A stretch of 64,000 nucleotides of DNA, taken from positions 32,548,055 through 32,612,054 of the forward strand of contig NC_057762.1 in NCBI RefSeq assembly GCF_010389155.1, given 5' to 3'. The position numbers and the translations under genes are program-made. Position 1 is the first letter of the stretch. The number at the start of each line of letters is the position of its first letter. Positions 47,142 to 57,700 of the stretch are shown in pieces. Under the pieces are notes generated by a model. It was not told where the DNA came from. It was given only the letters and a program-made list of their open reading frames with translations, and did not search any database. This DNA is from Erigeron canadensis (Eukaryota; Streptophyta; Magnoliopsida; Asterales; Asteraceae).

Positions 47142-50067
47142 TTAACTAACTTTATAATCTTCATGCAGGAAGCTTTCATATTGGGTTCCATTTAGTACCT
47201 TTTGGATTTCATCCCAGTTTTCAACCTGTTGGTTCAGAGGACCTTTGTGTATTTTCACTTGCCGACTCTTAAGCTTCATTCGTGGGATCCTTAGAAAATC
47301 TTGAACATCATTCAATATCTGCAAGATGGGAGAAAATAAACTGTTTACATTCTGATAGAAGTAAAATGGAAGGGCCAAGTAAAACCATAATAGGAAACAA
47401 GTTTAGGTCAATATTGGTACTTCTTTGTACAAATTAAAACAGGCAAGGGTCAAATTGACTAGAACACCTTTTTGTCACAAATTTGTTATTTTTGTATAAT
47501 GAACTAGGAGTTTTTAAACATTGCATACAGAACTTGGATAATCTGATCCGCTTGACCCATCTCATGTCAACTTTTTCATTTCACCTGTTTTGCCCTTTAC
47601 AGAAGACATGTAACCCAAAATTACCCGTTTATAAGTAAAAAGATCGACACTGACAACTCTACTTTCCAACGGCGAAAAAGTGAATGTTGAATGTCTTACT
47701 GTATGATTCTTGATTACATCCTCATAGTAAAGGATAATATGTCGAGTGGTATTGAAGTGTTCCAAAGCTTGCTTAACCATGTTGTCAGCTTGTTGCAGCT
47801 CAGGTATCAGTAATGTTGTGTTAATTGACGGTTTGTAACTTGCTAGAATTTTAGCCTGAAATAGTAGCAGATTCTTTAGTAAGATGAAGTCTATGCATGC
47901 ACTCACACACCCCAAAACACACACACGCACACACACCTCATCATGGGAATGCACATGGGATTTGTGTTTCCCATTTAGTGGCTTAGCACTTTGGTCATAG
48001 GCATTTGCAAGTATTGAGATTCTTCTACGAAGAAGATTTTTTCTAAAAAGGAAGATCATCGAAACTCCCTTAGTATTGAAGTACTCTACTATTGCCTCAT
48101 GGTTCTGCATCAAACCCTGAAATATAATTAAAAAAAAAAGTCAAGCAGACCCAAAATTAAAATGAGATCCAAAGGACGGTCTCCGCCATCTTTTCCTAGT
48201 CGTATCCTATGTCTAAAAGTAACCTCAATACATAAGACATTTATTGACTGACAAGCACAAACAGTTTGTATATGAAAATACAAGACCAGGATCTTGTCCA
48301 AGAATATATCGGTTGATAGTAAATCCGTTAAATAAGTCTCTAATACATCAGATTATATACATAAATCCCCAATACTTAATCATACAGCATGGCAATATCT
48401 ATTGATATACTTGTTGGTATGACTGAAATTTTGCATGCAAAGTGACCTAACATTATAACTGTATCAGGTATGCAATATCCGATCCTGCATACAAGGGATT
48501 TCAACAAAGATAACTTAGAGAATGGTATGTATAAATTAGAGAAATTGGCTTGGCAGGTGAGGGCATATAACAAAAGACGGTGGGAAAACTTAACGAATAT
48601 CCTTGCTTAGTGTCGACTTTCCTGCCACCGGACGCATGGATTTATTAAAAGGATTTAATGCTTATATAAGCCTATCAATTGTCGTCATACACATCGTATA
48701 TATAAAAATTAAGTAGTTCGATGCAAAAACTCAAAAACACAAGAAATACTCGTAAACAAAAAGTGATATGCTATGGCTCAAAGAGGGCGTGCACCTGATT
48801 AAGCATCCATTTCAATCCCACTGCAGCTGTGCACTCATTCTTTGATGCACTTGTAAACCAATCAAGATTATAAATTTTGTCCAAAGTATCCGCAATTGTT
48901 GACATGTTGCTTCTTCGTGGTTTAACTGAGAAAATCTCTCCATTGGAGCTCACATTCATATGACTGTTTAATAATGTCTCAAACCATCCACTTCCAGATC
49001 TCTGTGTTGATGCGATAACGAAATATCGAACAGGATTGCATGCACATTCAGCCCTAATTATATACTCCAAAGCAAACAGATCAGCAATTCGCGTTACAAG
49101 TATAATGAAAGAGGTTAATCTGAATCACAAGAGGAAGAGGGAAAGCATACCGACTAAAAGTTGTAGGTTTGGGTAAATGCACAAAAGACCTCTCCCATTT
49201 TTCAACAGCGGGCACCTCACAATGCCGCTCAGCCACTTTAATGTCAATGAAACCACCCTTGGTAAAGTTGGTAATTTGCTTTAGGCCAGTTGAACACATA
49301 AAAACCCCGCATACCATAACAAAAGCCACTACACCTATTCTTAACACCAACGAGTTTTTTACTGGAAGTTTGACGATAAGCATATCCTGAAAGTCAAACC
49401 ATTTACAAAATTCACTAATTCAGACGAGGAAAAACATCAATCCACATGTGATACTCCCTCCATCCCCAAGATAAATGCAGTATTTCCTCTTTGAGTAAGA
49501 TTCTATTCCAAACTTACCTACCATTAAAAGATAATCTTTCACATTTATACGAGTATCATTTAACTATGTTACGAGTCAGATGATACGTTTATATTGAGTT
49601 AAAATGAGTAATTCATTGACTAGTCTAATTGCAAGAGTTAAAATACTCATTACGATTGAACAATATAGATTACTCCCTTCGTCCCAAATGATTGTCCATA
49701 TTTCTATTTTAGTTTGTCCCAGGAAAAGTGCCACTTCCAAAAAAATTTACATACTTCCCTTTTCTACTCTTAATAACACTTTTTTTTTCACAAAACTATT
49801 TTCCTAAAACTGCATATACTTCACAAACATAAAATTATCAATTAACTACTTAAAAGTGCATTGACTGCACATATCTTAAATGTTATGCCTTTTGTCTAAT
49901 GGACACTTATTTAGGAACAAAGGGAGTATTAATTATAAATTGAACAAGGGACATACTCATAACAACAACTCGATTAACAATTACCCTTTACTTTATACTT
50001 CAAATCAAGACCTATATATAACCGGAATCAAGCATACCTTACCGAACAAGCACCGATCATCAGCCAT
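47142..50067 (-). CDS. Membrane-anchored sulfotransferase-like protein (NodH-type fold), 345 aa
   Basis: Plant protein of the P-loop sulfotransferase superfamily, usually annotated as nodulation-protein-H-like; substrate unknown. Six exons in coding order: 50067-50038, 49386-49151, 49053-48795, 48116-47937, 47855-47700, 47318-47142; all GT-AG and in frame. The 10-codon first exon (MADDRCLFGK) is too short to stand out alone but splices in frame to DMLIVKLPVKNS and matches the N-terminus I recall for homologues. One membrane helix at about 23-42 suggests a type II Golgi protein. The 5'-phosphosulfate loop is STQRSGSGWFETLLNSH at 104-120. A YYEDVIKN segment in exon 5 sits where sulfotransferases bind the 3'-phosphate. 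The Lys/Arg-rich FRKNLLRRR region is in exon 4. A TATA box lies far upstream (50984-50994), implying a 5' leader intron. Family good, reaction unproven. Confidence 0.85.
49673..49926. mobile_element. Stowaway-type (Tc1/mariner) MITE, 254 bp
   Basis: The left end CTCCCTTCGTCCCAAATGAT and right end TTTAGGAACAAAGGGAG form the well-known CTCCCTCCGTCCC-type inverted repeats, flanked by TA on both sides (49671-49672, 49927-49928). It lies in intron 1 of the sulfotransferase-like gene. A second left end of the same family, CTCCCTCCATCCCCAAGAT at about 49453, has no partner in the intron and is probably a truncated copy. Confidence 0.8.
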
Positions 50068-50983
50068 TAGACGTCTAACAAGTTCAAAACTAAAGAAAAC
50101 AACAGGAACTCATCCAGTAACACATTTATACAGTAATTTCCACTTTCCCAAATCTTTTTTGCTTTACTCATGTTTTTCTCATCTTTAAATCTTTTGTTTC
50201 ACTCATCACCAGTTCCTTTTCACACGGAACAACACCTTTCCAAGATCCCCTTTTTTATTCTCTGATCCACTCTCTCTTTCTCTATAGATAGATTTCACTC
50301 ACACTTTTTTCACTTTCTTCAAAACCTCAACCCTGCAAAATCACATGATTTACAAAAATAAACCATTAGATCTCGAATCAACGCTCTTATGAGATGCTTC
50401 TTTTTAAACAATTCGAAACTTTTTTTTCTTTTTATTCTCATTCACACTAAAAGTAGCTCAAAAAATCTCTGAAACTATAAACTAAATTTAAAAAAAAAAA
50501 CTGAATCAACATCAAACAATTATCAAAACTGTAAATTAATGACGTCACATAAACTATCAAAACCTATAACCTAAATAACAATAACTATTAAGCTCCATAG
50601 TTATACCTAGGGTTTCTTCATCATATCATATATATACATACATAAACATATATGTAAGGAATCCTAAACTCATTAGGAATTAATGAAATACATTCAGTGA
50701 TTGTAAGGATCTTAATGCATTACAAATTAAAAATATACAAATACAGCTAACAATAATATGTATATTGTTGAGCTAACTATAGATTAATTTATTAATGTAT
50801 ATATATATATATATATTATATTATATAATACATACATTAAGAATGAAAATGAGCAGAGTAGAGAGTACCGTTGGAGATACGGAGCTGTTGGATATGATGA
50901 CGATGGAATGAATATGAAGTGTGTGTGTGTGAGAGAGATATATTTCAGCAGCTCGGTGTAGCTGCCGATCACAGCGGATCGAT

Positions 50984-50994
50984 CTATTTATATA
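50984..50994 (-). promoter_or_regulatory. TATA box and probable 5' leader exon of the sulfotransferase-like gene
   Basis: The minus strand reads TATATAAATAG, a strong TATA box. About 30 bases on, the leader would start near 50955, contain a (CT/CA)n tract at about 50920-50940, and reach a donor CAACG/GTACTC at 50869. A leader intron would then end just before the ATG (acceptor 'TTGTTAG' near 50075). Box seen; leader structure inferred. Confidence 0.5.
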
Positions 50995-52152
50995 CGAGTA
51001 TATTTCAGAGTTAGTGGAATCACGGACCGGTTGGTAATAAACGCAAAGCTTTATGTTCTTTCTTTTCTATTTTATTTGGATTATATCTAAAAAAAAAAAA
51101 TTTTTATTTACATGTACGAAAGATAATTGACGTAGAGTTTAATATAAAAATAGATTGAAAATTTTCTGTTCAGGCTATTTAAAATGGTAAGCATATTGTG
51201 TTTTGATGTACATGACTTAATCCGGTTTTGCCCATCATCGTTTCTAAATCATTCCTCACCCGTTACAATATATGCTATGAAAGGATTGAATCTAGGTCAC
51301 TTGAATGAAAAATGGCTTAGTGAAAAAAGTATATGTTTCATTTTTTTTCCCTATGAATAATAGGTCCAAGGCTTAGGCCTTGGGCCTAACGTGTCTATCC
51401 TAAGAGTCTGTCATGATACCGCATGTGGCACAAATGCTCATATCACAACATATGACGGCGGTGTTGTAACACGGTATTGATGATGCTCCATCATATATTG
51501 GTTGATAAAAATTTGGAAGAATAAACATATTTATAATATGTACATATTCGTGTAACAAGATAATTGTTAACATTTGTTTATGTGTCTTTGGGTTTTATTT
51601 GGATTTTAGACGGTTATATTATTTATCAATAAACTAAAATAGGATTGAGATATTTGAATTTACGATCCAAAATCACAAGGCTATTTGTCGTCATCCACTA
51701 TGCTTACAAGTTTCGATTTTGATGTGATTTTAAAAATTAAGGTAAATTTAAAAGTCTAACTAAAGATATATTATATATATCATTACTGTTTATTATAATT
51801 TAGTTTCGATCATCAAATTACCTTAATCACAATTTATTTCATACTCACGAATCATTTATGAAGCATATTTGAATTTCTTATGATACAATCTATATAGCTA
51901 CCGTATATCATTAAAACTAGTAATTATAATATAAGATAAAGCTTACGATATGTCACACTTTTTATTGCTGAAATCATAATACAAAGTTATGGGTTCCGTA
52001 AATGTTTATTTTATCACATTTGAATACAGGCTAGTCATTATTTAATTATAAAAAAAAAAAACAAAACAAAAGTCAGCTATGAATAAAAAACAATACTTAC
52101 AGATGCTTTACATACAATATCAACTTTTATATATATATATATATATATATAT

Positions 52153-52540
52153 GGACAATGAAATAAGAACAGTTTTAAAATAAGAACGGCGAGAACACCT
52201 TAAAATCATCATTTTAATGCATTAAAAGTCTATAAAACTGACATAGTGCATAACTAATTATCATTATTTAAGTGTTTAACAACACATTCATTAATCAAAA
52301 GTGAAAAAATCACGTTTTTTGTTGGATGCATCATTTTGATGAATATGCATCCAAGATGGATGCACAAAACAAAAAACGAGATTATATCGATTTTGACGGA
52401 TGAATGTGTTGTTAAACACTTAAATAATGATAATTAGTTATGCAATATGTTAGTTTTATAGACTTTTAATGCATCAAAATGATGTTTTTAAGGTGTTCTC
52501 ATCGTTCTTATTTTAAGAGTGTTCTCACCGGGGTGTTACC
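52153..52540. mobile_element. Long-hairpin MITE inserted in an (AT)n tract, about 388 bp
   Basis: The two arms of roughly 170-180 bp are imperfect inverted copies: left 'GCATAACTAATTATCATTAT' near 52231 pairs with right 'ATAATGATAATTAGTTATGC' near 52424, and 'GAACACCTTAAAA' pairs with 'TTTTTAAGGTGTTC'. Both outer flanks are (AT)n runs (about 52130-52152 and 52541-52552), so the element sits inside a TA microsatellite. A single arm recurs at 62502-62680. Confidence 0.75.
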
Positions 52541-52552
52541 ATATATATATAT

Positions 52553-52981
52553 ACTACCATTGTACCCGCGCGATGCGGCGGTGGTCGGTTAATGGAAATA
52601 TTTTTGAAAAATAAAGGATTGATAGTGTAATTTAATTATTAATGTTAAGAGAATAGTGTATGTGAAAATATTTTAAAAGGGTTGTAGCCTTGTAGGTGTA
52701 AATATTACATAAGAGGACATTTTAGACATTTCCCCCATGTAACTTTCAACATGGGGGGTATTTTCTTTAAGGGAAAATGATCCGTACTGCAGACTTTACC
52801 TAAGCTTAGGTACTGCCACATTAAAAAAAGTTACATATTAAACCTTTGAATTTAATAAACATACATAACCCCCCTGAATTTTACATAAACCCTCCATGAA
52901 TTTTACATAATCCCCCCTGCTTTACCTAAGATAGGTACTGCATGTTTTACCTAACTTTTCCCTTTTCTTTAATATAAAGTA
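52553..52981 (-). mobile_element. Helitron-like element interrupted by a MITE
   Basis: The 3' end on the minus strand is 'CCGCATCGCGCGGGTACAATGGTAG' before a T near 52553, with a CCGC..GCGG hairpin. The other end near 52981 reads TATACTTTATATTAAAG. A 192-bp MITE (52771-52962) with its target duplication lies inside. End assignment is approximate. Confidence 0.4.
52771..52962. mobile_element. MULE-type MITE, 192 bp, 10-bp target duplication
   Basis: The ends GGGAAAATGA and AACTTTTCCC are inverted. Identical ten-base flanks TTTTCTTTAA lie at 52761-52770 and 52963-52972. Internal 'TTTACCTAAG..TAGGTACTGC' occurs twice. It is nested in a Helitron-like element, so it is the younger insertion. Confidence 0.85.
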
Positions 52982-54773
52982 TATATATATATATATATAT
53001 ATGAAATAAATATATTATTACATGTGGATTTTTTTAAATAGTTATACCACTTCTTCTCTTGCGATTAACGATCATATTTTTTGTATTTTTTTTTGTAATG
53101 TTTTTATATGAGTACGTTGCCTAGCTTAAATCGCCAACAAGCATTGATAGCTTCAACTACAAACTATCTCATTGGAATTATGGAATATTGGATTGGATGC
53201 AATATTGCAATAAGTTCCCTATTCTTAAATGCAATTTCAAATTTTTCTTTAAAAAAAATAATATTATTATAATAATGCTTATTTAAAATGAGAATTAAGT
53301 TTTGACTTTATCAACAAGGTTTTAGTTTATAAAATTCATTTTCCGTTTATCAACATGTAGTTTATAAAATGAGAATAAAATTCTATGGAGTATGCATACA
53401 GATAAAACGACGTTTTTTTTTTAACATGTAGTTTTTGTTACTAGTAATCTCATACCTCTGCTAATTAAAAAAACTTTTAAAAAAACCAACTTATTTTTAC
53501 AATAGATGACACATATCTCTGAACAGGATAGTATCTCTATTAACAGCAGCATCCAAATTTTATTTATTTAGTTATTTGTTTATTTTTGAAAAGCAGAAGG
53601 GATGTCAATTTCACTGGGAGCTTGGTATGTTATTTATTGAACTTTAAACAACAATTAATTACGAGTATTTTTTTTCTTATCAACATTTATAATATGGATC
53701 ATTGCCCCTTCACGTATATAGGGTTTTAAACATTTAAACATCAAACAAAATAATGCAAAAGCAACGTGCCATCATGTAAAGTTTAAAGGACGCACCATCA
53801 TTCATCATTGCAGGCCATGAATATGACTTTTGTGTGTTTGTTTTTTCCATCAATCATGAATACGACTTTTGTGTGTGTGTGTTTTTTCAATCAATAATGG
53901 ACGTTAATAAGGCATTACCATGCAAATGATATGCAATTACTTAACGCTATAACATTTGGTTAGTCTACTGTTAAAAGACATGCAACGTAAAGGCGACGGT
54001 CAGGGGTTTAAATATCACCTCATATCTCCATGTTACATGATTTAACCTCCTCATGTTGTCTAAAGTTGCGCTTTAGACAAAGAACCTGGTTATACACTTA
54101 TATATAGACGGCATGTTTAGCTTCAATTCGGTTTGCCCCCAATTTTAAGGTCAAACCCAAAACGGTAATGACAATTATTTATCAGATTCATATGAAAAAA
54201 GCATCCAAGTATGTTAGTTGGCATAGTACTTTGAGCACATTTTTGAAATGTAATAATTATGCTGCAAAAGTAAGTTAGTTATACAATAATAATAATAATA
54301 AGTAACAAAACAAACGGCTTAATTGGTGCCTTTAAAGTTTAAACCACACCAATCACTGGCTTTACATCACAATGTACAGTCAAAGGAAAATATAGATACA
54401 GATTATGTCCTTATACGATATTGATTGATCATACACATTTACAACAAATACACCATCATACTCTCTGTTACTAAAATAAATAGTTGAGTGGTTGGGTAAA
54501 AGTGGTTATGATTCTAGGTAATTTCTAACTTTCTGTTTATTTAGGGTCAAAGTAATTAAATTTGAGAAAGGGGAGATGGGGATTTGATATTCAAACAAGC
54601 TAGGCAGCCTGCCACTAATACCTCTAAACTTCTACGCGCTAACTTGATGCAATGAGCATATCGGTAATTTACTTCCCCTCTTGAACATAACTATTCAGAT
54701 TCCATTTGTAAGAAATAGTACCTAGAGCTGCATGTAGGTCTTCATATGTCAAAAATGTATGATCAAAACTTGT

Positions 54774-57700
54774 TCAGCTCCCTTTAACCTGCAAACCAAT
54801 ATAGCATAGATTACTTCACCATATGTAGGACTGTAGATATATTGTGGGAAAATGGGTGTATTTAGAAACGGGTCAAAACACATTATTTCTTTTTCTTTTT
54901 TGAAAAGCAAATAGGTTATTTCTAGCATGGGTCAGAATGGGACAGGTCAAAAATGCTTTTTTATTGTATTTTTTCGCTTAAATAATTGAAGTTCTGGATA
55001 TGACTACAAAAACCATATTACTAACAAGTAAAATTTATGATCTGGATATTTCTATCATCTGAATACACTTTGAATAGCTCAACTTGTTTAAATAGTTCCA
55101 CACATTTGACCTCTTTCCTGTTGAGTTAAAATGTTTAAGCCACTTAACCTATTTGACCGATTTGAAATTAAAAAAAAAAAAAACAAAAACAAAATCACCC
55201 CATTTAAGCATACAGCTCTGCTCAAGGTACATGTCACACTATGTGCAGATTAGGTATTACACTATTAAGACCAAGCATAATTATAAAGCGTTTTATATCC
55301 CAAGAACATTGCAACATCTGATTATCATGTGGCGCAATGCAAGAGTTCAGTAATCAGGCTTAGCATTTCAGACAATTGATAACTGGGATTTTGTTTCAAA
55401 ATAACACTGGGCTATGTTAAAACAAGATCCAAGGATGATGACCCACTTACTTATAAATAGGGTGATTGGTTCAATCTGGGTTATGGTATCTCTCTAAAGG
55501 TCAACAGGTAACAAAAAAACATAGCTTACAAGGGAAATGACTTAAAAGAGTTTGTCAAAGTCGCCAAAAGTATACGTTTAATGCATAAAACCCCTTCATC
55601 GGAAAACCAAGTCACCCAAGAAATTGAAACTTGTGGGAAATTGAGCCTAGAACCTCCTGTCAAGAATCCCAATCAATCAATTGTCCTATCCCTATGGGAT
55701 AATGCGTAAAACTTCTTACGTCATTTTATTCAAAGAATTTATATACATCTCATAATTATTTAGACAAGGAAATTAGACTATTATGAAGACTTTGGAAAAT
55801 TTAATGAATTTCCTTGACCAACCCCACCACAGCGGCTTCAATATGTATTTAAAAATATGACTCAGTATGACCAAAACCAGTTTTGACCCATTACCAAGCT
55901 GTCCATTCGTCACCTCTACAAAAAAAAACCAAAAAAAAAACATAGCTTTACAACATGAGCCCATTACCTTCTCTGTGCTTATATTACGAAGTCCTGTCAA
56001 AACTTCAGCAAAATCTATCGGGGGCAAGCATGAAAATTTTATTTTTTCTCCGGTGCATGGATGAATAAATCTGCATATAAATATGATAGACAAACTTGCT
56101 CAGAAAAAACAAAAACAATGATAAACCAATGGGACTTTAAGACAAAGAAAAAAGGTTTTAGTCGACTAACCCAAGAGTCAAAGCATGGAGACAAGGTCTC
56201 TCAAGTTTACCAATAAGCTGTGAAAGCTGACCATGTATGCTTGATGGGTTGTTGAGCTGCAGTCGTGACATGGCCATGTTCTTAGAACCTCCATACACCT
56301 CATCTCCCATTAAAGGAAAACCCAGGTACTTTGCATGTGCTCGAATCTGTTTCAGAGCATCACAATAAGATACTCCATAACAGCTAGTATCCAACTCATA
56401 CTCATAACATTATACAAATACAATTAAGGGATTAGTACCCATAATGTAAACAACTTTACACGAATTGTTATAGTGTGTATCGAACTTCAATCTTGTGTAT
56501 TGTATGTAATGAACTTTCAAATTGTATGTATTCAACCAATCAAAACTTGACAAGTGGCAACTTATATGGTTGCCACATATACTCGGATACATACAATGCA
56601 CAAGATTTAAAAGTTTATTACATACAATAGACGTGATTGAAGTTCGATACATACTAAAACTATTTGTGTAAAGTTGTTTAGATTCTAAAATACTAATCCC
56701 TACAATTAACTATAATCTAACACAATGTTAATGAAAACGATACCTGGTGGGTGCGCCCCGTCTCTAACCTCCACTCGACCAATGCACATCCACCACCAGC
56801 AAGTATCTCAACTACTCTGTACCTGATGATCAATAGATTAACTCAATCAGATAGTTGTATAGCACATTAAGGGTTAAGCCCATTAAGTCGTTAACCGTTC
56901 TAACTTCTTTGAACAAATTTAGGTAATGATCAAACATAACTTGAATAATCAAACTTAGATCTCCTGTTGGACTCAAATTGTATCAGTTTAGTAGTTCAAA
57001 TATGATTACAAAAACTACATTATCACAATAATAATCCACACATAAAGAAAGTGAAATAATATTTGTATTAAGAATACACTTTGGAGTTTGGCCAACTTTT
57101 GATCTGTTTAGTTACACTTTTTGATTTGACTAATTTGAGATAAAACATAACTCAAGTCTCAAACTGGCCTTTTCATAAATAAATCGGGTCAACACCTCTA
57201 CATATACGACTTTACTGAGATTCCTTTTATGCGTAATCACTATCGTTTTATGATAAATCAAGGAAATGGTTTAGATTTTTCTTTGATACATCTTTTGAGA
57301 AGACAGAAGTGGTGTATACTCTGTTCTTTTTGGGCATTGGGATGATTGTATAAGGAGAGCAATCTGCTAGTTCGAGTCAATTAATCAAGAGAAAAGGAAA
57401 TGGTTTAGCTGTAAAAATACGAGGAAAAGGTTCCTCAACAATACTTAAAGTGCCCTGGAATATTCAGTGTTTATATGGATGACAGGTAGATGTGGTAATT
57501 TCTACCCATCTATCATGAATGGGTTACTTGTGCTTATCTCAAACAGCTCAGAATAAAAAGAATATCTAGAAATAGAACGTCCAAATGGGTTGAAAGCCAC
57601 CCGTAATCTATTTTAAATGCATACAACCTTCTAAATTGTGTATTAAAAATTTAGGTTCTTATTAGATAGAGTTTTTTAATCACATCTAATATATTAACTA

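Larger units (their letters stand above)
50068..54773. other. Spacer between sulfotransferase start and pseudouridine synthase end
   Basis: The left part (to about 51000) is 5' leader and promoter of the sulfotransferase-like gene. Beyond it come AT-rich sequence, a long hairpin element (52153-52540), a Helitron-like element with a MITE nested in it (52553-52981), several (AT)n runs and a (TAA)n run at about 54285-54300. No coding region recognised. Confidence 0.6.
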
